This document shows positions 22,435-25,131 of a stretch of 25,131 nucleotides of DNA, in pieces. A program made the translations under genes and the position numbers. Positions within the stretch are counted from its first letter, which is position 1. Each line of letters starts with the position of its first letter. The notes below the pieces were generated by a model. That model did not search any database, was not told the origin of the DNA, and saw only the letters and a program-made list of their open reading frames with translations. The DNA comes from a virus. The stretch is taken from the IMG/VR virus record IMGVR_UViG_3300002460_000154, positions 1 through 25,131 of that record; one strand, written 5' to 3'.

Positions 22435-23306
22435 AACCTATGCTTGCATCATCGGCTGGACCGGTCATCCCATTCCCAATGCTGCTCAGCCCCAAGCTGG
22501 ACGGCATTCGTTGCTTGGTGATTGATGGGGTCGCTGTTGGTCGTTCGTTGAAGCCAATACCCAACAAGTACGTGCAGTTGCTGTTTGGCCACCATGAGTT
22601 TAATGGCCTCGATGGGGAGCTGATCGTCGATTCGCCTATTGCCAAGGAGGTGTTCCAAGTGACCTCGTCAGGCGTCATGAGCATCGAGGGTCAGCCCAAA
22701 GTGAAGTTCTATGTGTTTGACGACTTCAGCCACGAGGCTGGGTTCGCCAAGCGCTTGGACATAGCCTTCAAGCGGACCAAACGTCATACCCACTTCGTGC
22801 AGGTGCAGCATGACAAGGTGAACCGTGAAGCTGCCATCCTGACCTGGGAGGAGAGCTACCTTGCTGCTGGCTACGAAGGCGTGATGCTGCGCCATCCTGA
22901 CGGCCCGTACAAGCATGGTCGCTCGACTGCCAAGGAGGCATGGCTGCTGAAGGTCAAGCGCTTTGTCGACGCTGAAGCCAAGGTCATCGGCTACTCTGAA
23001 GCTCAGCACAATGCCAATGAGGCGAAGCGAAATGAACTGGGCCAGCTGGAACGTTCAAGCCATAAAGCAGGCAAGGTCGGCAAGCAGACACTTGGGGCCC
23101 TCATGGTCAAGGACTTGAAGACCGGCGTGGAGTTTGACATCGGCACTGGGTTCACCGAGTCTCAGCGCCAGTTGCTGTGGGCACAGGGCGACAATCTGAT
23201 CGGCAAAGTTGTGAAGTACAAATCGCAACCGACTGGCGTCAAGGACAAGCCGCGCTTCCCAGTGTTCCTCGGCTTCCGCGACAAGGTGGATATGGACTCA
23301 AAATAA
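22431..23306 (+). CDS. ATP-dependent DNA ligase, T7-like
   Basis: The protein has 291 residues, smaller than T7 ligase (359). Motif I is KLDGIR with Lys22 as the likely AMP-bearing residue, motif III GLDGEL (59-64), motif IV EGVMLR (149-154) and motif V WLLKVKRF (171-178). An oligonucleotide-binding domain follows (about 195-285). It seals nicks from lagging-strand synthesis and repair. The ATG overlaps the upstream stop, making this the last gene of the coupled run; P3 follows 15 bases after its stop. Confidence 0.93.
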   Translation: MKPMLASSAGPVIPFPMLLSPKLDGIRCLVIDGVAVGRSLKPIPNKYVQLLFGHHEFNGLDGELIVDSPIAKEVFQVTSSGVMSIEGQPKVKFYVFDDFSHEAGFAKRLDIAFKRTKRHTHFVQVQHDKVNREAAILTWEESYLAAGYEGVMLRHPDGPYKHGRSTAKEAWLLKVKRFVDAEAKVIGYSEAQHNANEAKRNELGQLERSSHKAGKVGKQTLGALMVKDLKTGVEFDIGTGFTESQRQLLWAQGDNLIGKVVKYKSQPTGVKDKPRFPVFLGFRDKVDMDSK

Positions 23307-23320
23307 TTTGAAATTACCTG

Positions 23321-23349
23321 TTTACAGCACGGCAATTTCACTCTAGAAT
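23321..23349 (+). promoter_or_regulatory. Promoter P3 (TTTACA-17-TAGAAT)
   Basis: TTTACA (23321-23326) and TAGAAT (23344-23349) are 17 bases apart, just after the ligase stop. The upstream bases give TGTTTACAGC as in P1 and P2. The leader has a 5-bp hairpin (CGGTC / GACCG, 23357-23373) and TGCTGAGG (23384-23391), also seen in the other two leaders. Confidence 0.75.
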
Positions 23350-23400
23350 CTAATCACGGTCAAACAACGACCGCAACCAAACTTGCTGAGGAGTTATCAA

Positions 23401-23796
23401 ATGGCAACTGAAGTCAAATACAAGTTCCCCAAGGCGCTCGGCGCCTGTGCGGATAAACTGTTCGAGCTGCGCAACAAGCGCTTGGCCGAGCAAAAGAAGG
23501 TCGACGAGATTGCAGCTGAAGAGACTGCGCTCAAGAACCACATCATCGAGAACCTGCCCAAGTCCGAGGCGTCTGGCGTGGCTGGCAAGCTGGCCCGAGT
23601 CACTGTCGTGACCAAACAGGTTCCTCAGGTCAAGGACTGGGACGCCTTCTACAAATACGTGAAGAAGACCGGCAGCTTTGACCTCATGCAGAAACGCCTG
23701 ACTGATGCGGCCATCAAGGAGCGTTGGGAAGCAGGCAAGGAAGTTCCGGGTGTTGAACACTTCAACGCCGTGTCTGTCTCCATCAACAAGGTCTGA
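23401..23796 (+). CDS. Conserved coiled-coil protein (131 residues), unknown function
   Basis: The ATG has GAGGAG upstream. The first 60 residues form a charged coiled coil (KLFELRNKRLAEQKKVDEIA ... EETALKNHIIENLPKSEA), then SGVAGKLARVTVVTK and a globular end with WDAFYKYVKKTGSFDLMQKRL and FNAVSVSINKV. This layout is conserved in phage early regions, without an agreed function. It is first in the P3 operon, with denV and a likely single-strand-binding protein, so a role in recombination or repair is plausible but not shown. Confidence 0.85.
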   Translation: MATEVKYKFPKALGACADKLFELRNKRLAEQKKVDEIAAEETALKNHIIENLPKSEASGVAGKLARVTVVTKQVPQVKDWDAFYKYVKKTGSFDLMQKRLTDAAIKERWEAGKEVPGVEHFNAVSVSINKV

Positions 23797-23798
23797 CC

Positions 23799-24161
23799 AT
23801 GACCCGCATCAACTGCGTGCCCGTTGAAGAGCTCCATCAAAAGCATCTGGTGGCCGAGTATCGTGAGCTGCCACGTGTGTTCAAGTTGGCTGAAGCTGCC
23901 GCCAAGCGTGGTGGCGTCACGGCTCCTGATACGTACACCCTTGGTGCTGGTCATGTGAAGTTTTTCTACAGTCGTCTCAACTACTGCCAACAACGCTTCA
24001 AGCAACTTGTGGCTGAGATGATTCGTCGCGGCTACAACCCGCAGCACACCGAGTGCCCAGCAGTCTCAGTGCCTGTTGGCTGGTTGCAAAGTTGGTCGCC
24101 CACTGAGGCAGACCTGCTGATCAATCGCCAGCGCATTGCAGACCGCATGCCAAAAAGTTGA
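23799..24161 (+). CDS. denV: Pyrimidine-dimer DNA glycosylase, T4 DenV-like
   Basis: The protein has 120 residues and starts MTRINCVPVEELHQKHLVAE, parallel to T4 endonuclease V. After Met removal Thr2 would be the nucleophile; Glu23, Arg22, Arg3 and Arg26 are in the known active-site positions, and YRELPRVF and LGAGHVKFFY are conserved. It cuts the glycosyl bond at UV dimers and nicks DNA. The T4 protein is 138 residues; this one stops before the aromatic WYKYYG tail that helps bind the dimer, and no other frame supplies it. The ATG lies two bases after the upstream stop. Confidence 0.93.
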   Translation: MTRINCVPVEELHQKHLVAEYRELPRVFKLAEAAAKRGGVTAPDTYTLGAGHVKFFYSRLNYCQQRFKQLVAEMIRRGYNPQHTECPAVSVPVGWLQSWSPTEADLLINRQRIADRMPKS

Positions 24162-24166
24162 CGTCA

Positions 24167-24205
24167 ATCAGGATCTTGGGGCGCTGCCCAAGGTTCTGAT
24201 CTTTT
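24167..24205 (+). terminator. Strong intrinsic terminator after denV
   Basis: A 14-bp stem (24167-24180 with 24187-24200, including two G-U pairs) closes a six-base loop GCGCTG and is followed by CTTTT. It separates the denV operon from the last gene in the window. Confidence 0.88.
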
Positions 24206-24251
24206 CAACCAGCGCAGTGCTAGTACACAAACAACCTAAGGAACCATGATC

Positions 24252-25073
24252 ATGGCTACAAAGAAAACCCAAACCACCGCTCTCGTCAAATGGGATGAGG
24301 AACTTGCCAAGCAAGCTGAAGTTGCTGCAGGCATGGAAGCCAACACTGGCGGCGGACAGTTCTTCAGCACCAAAGGCGGCATTCTGTCTTGGCAAGATGC
24401 TCCGCTCCCCGGCAACCAGATGGCCGTCGTCATCTTGGACTCGGTCCTCGAGAACGTGTTCTATGAAGGTCGCTACGATCCGGACGTGCCTCAAGGCCCG
24501 ACCTGCTTCGCCTTCGCTCGCGAAGAAAAGACCATGGCACCTCACACCATCGTTGTTGAAGCAGGCAATGCTCAGCACGATCAGTGCGCCGGCTGCCCCA
24601 TGAACGAGTTTGGCACGGCTGAGGTCGGCAAGGGCAAAGCATGTCGCAACACGCGTCGTCTGGGCATGATCCCTGCTGGCACGTTCAACGCAGCAGGCAA
24701 GTTCGAGCTGAATGAAGACGAGGACCACTACGAGACCACGGCTGTCGGCTTCATGAAGCTGCCTGTCACGTCCGTCAAGGGCTACGCCAGCTTCGTCAAG
24801 CAGGTGGCCGGTGCTCTGCGCCGTCCTCCGTTCGGCATCGTGACTAAGGTCAAGGTGGTACCGGATCCTAAGAGCCAGTTCAAGGTCGTCTTTGAGCCGA
24901 TCATGAACTTGCCTGACGAGCTGATGGGCGCCATCATGAAGCGTCACGAAGAAGTCAAGTCCACCATCGACTTCCCCTACCAACCGGCTGAGGAAGAAAC
25001 TGCACCGGCTCCGAAGCGTGGTAGTCGTGCTGCAGCAAAACCTGTGGCCAAGCGCGGCGCCCGCAAGTACTGA
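24252..25073 (+). CDS. Zinc-ribbon protein, candidate single-stranded-DNA-binding protein
   Basis: The protein has 273 residues. ATG 24252 fits AAGGA better than the ATG at 24246. Four Cys (85, 112, 115, 131) in PTCFAF, QCAGCPMN and KGKACRNTRRL can form a zinc site within a beta-rich core (about residues 55-220). The tail (225-273) is acidic, then Pro/Ala/Lys/Arg-rich, ending RGARKY. Its place beside ligase and primase, and its general style, suggest a phage single-strand-binding or replication protein, but no fold can be proven here. A possible extended -10 (TGCTAGTAC, 24218-24226) without a clear -35 lies upstream. Confidence 0.75.
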   Translation: MATKKTQTTALVKWDEELAKQAEVAAGMEANTGGGQFFSTKGGILSWQDAPLPGNQMAVVILDSVLENVFYEGRYDPDVPQGPTCFAFAREEKTMAPHTIVVEAGNAQHDQCAGCPMNEFGTAEVGKGKACRNTRRLGMIPAGTFNAAGKFELNEDEDHYETTAVGFMKLPVTSVKGYASFVKQVAGALRRPPFGIVTKVKVVPDPKSQFKVVFEPIMNLPDELMGAIMKRHEEVKSTIDFPYQPAEEETAPAPKRGSRAAAKPVAKRGARKY

Positions 25074-25091
25074 TCCTTTGCAGGAGCCTTT

Positions 25092-25131
25092 GCCCGACGT
25101 GCTGAACTACCCTTTGGCCGTCGGGCCTTTT
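25092..25131 (+). terminator. Intrinsic terminator at the right edge
   Basis: GCCCGACG (25092-25099) pairs with CGTCGGGC (25119-25126) across a 19-base loop, followed by CTTTT at the window edge, 18 bases after the zinc-ribbon gene stop. The loop is longer than usual, so strength is uncertain. Confidence 0.7.

Noticed and set aside
1-25131. tRNA genes, CRISPR arrays or insertion sequences
   Set aside because: No cloverleaf, regularly spaced repeats, transposase or terminal inverted repeats were found by reading both strands.

Overview
The window is part of the genome of a lytic-type tailed phage with a P22-like (short-tailed, podovirus) particle. It has two divergent blocks of genes that face away from a shared control region at about 16939-17530. 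Base composition and codon usage (C/G-rich third positions) and protein style suggest a betaproteobacterial (Burkholderiales, perhaps freshwater) host. That host guess is inference only, as no host marker is present. No integrase, repressor, RNA polymerase, lysis gene or tRNA is visible, though the genome continues beyond both ends.

Left block, minus strand, read from 16938 down to 1: small and large terminase, portal, scaffold, P22-type coat protein, two small head-region proteins, gp4-like tail accessory factor, a small beta-rich protein, gp10-like packaged-DNA stabilisation protein, a 911-residue fibre with an intramolecular chaperone (S74) tail, a 111-residue protein, a cupin-SET fusion, three ejection proteins (gp7-, gp20- and gp16-like), and the first 23 codons of a tailspike with a P22-type head-binding domain. 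Stops and starts overlap or nearly touch, so this is one late operon. Exceptions are a UUCG hairpin after the coat gene and a 118-base gap before cupin-SET that holds a dyad and a likely internal promoter.

Right block, plus strand, 17531-25073: a TOPRIM/DUF3854 primase fused to an SF3-type helicase, a 67-residue protein in its own promoter-terminator cassette, and a tightly overlapping run of small genes including ThyX thymidylate synthase, a one-helix membrane microprotein and a mini J-domain zinc protein. An ATP-dependent DNA ligase, a T4 DenV-type pyrimidine-dimer glycosylase and a zinc-ribbon protein that may bind single-stranded DNA follow. Together they make nucleotides and replicate and repair DNA. 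Three very similar sigma70-type promoters (TGTTTACAGC, 13-14 bases, TAGAAT) drive the block, and three strong hairpin terminators divide or end it.

The control region holds a duplicated array of short boxes around an AT-rich and GAA-repeat stretch (a candidate replication origin), and a structured leader RNA at the 5' end of the primase transcript. The most interesting points are the cupin-SET protein in a virion operon, the structured leader, the promoter/leader family, the origin-like array and the C-terminally short DenV.
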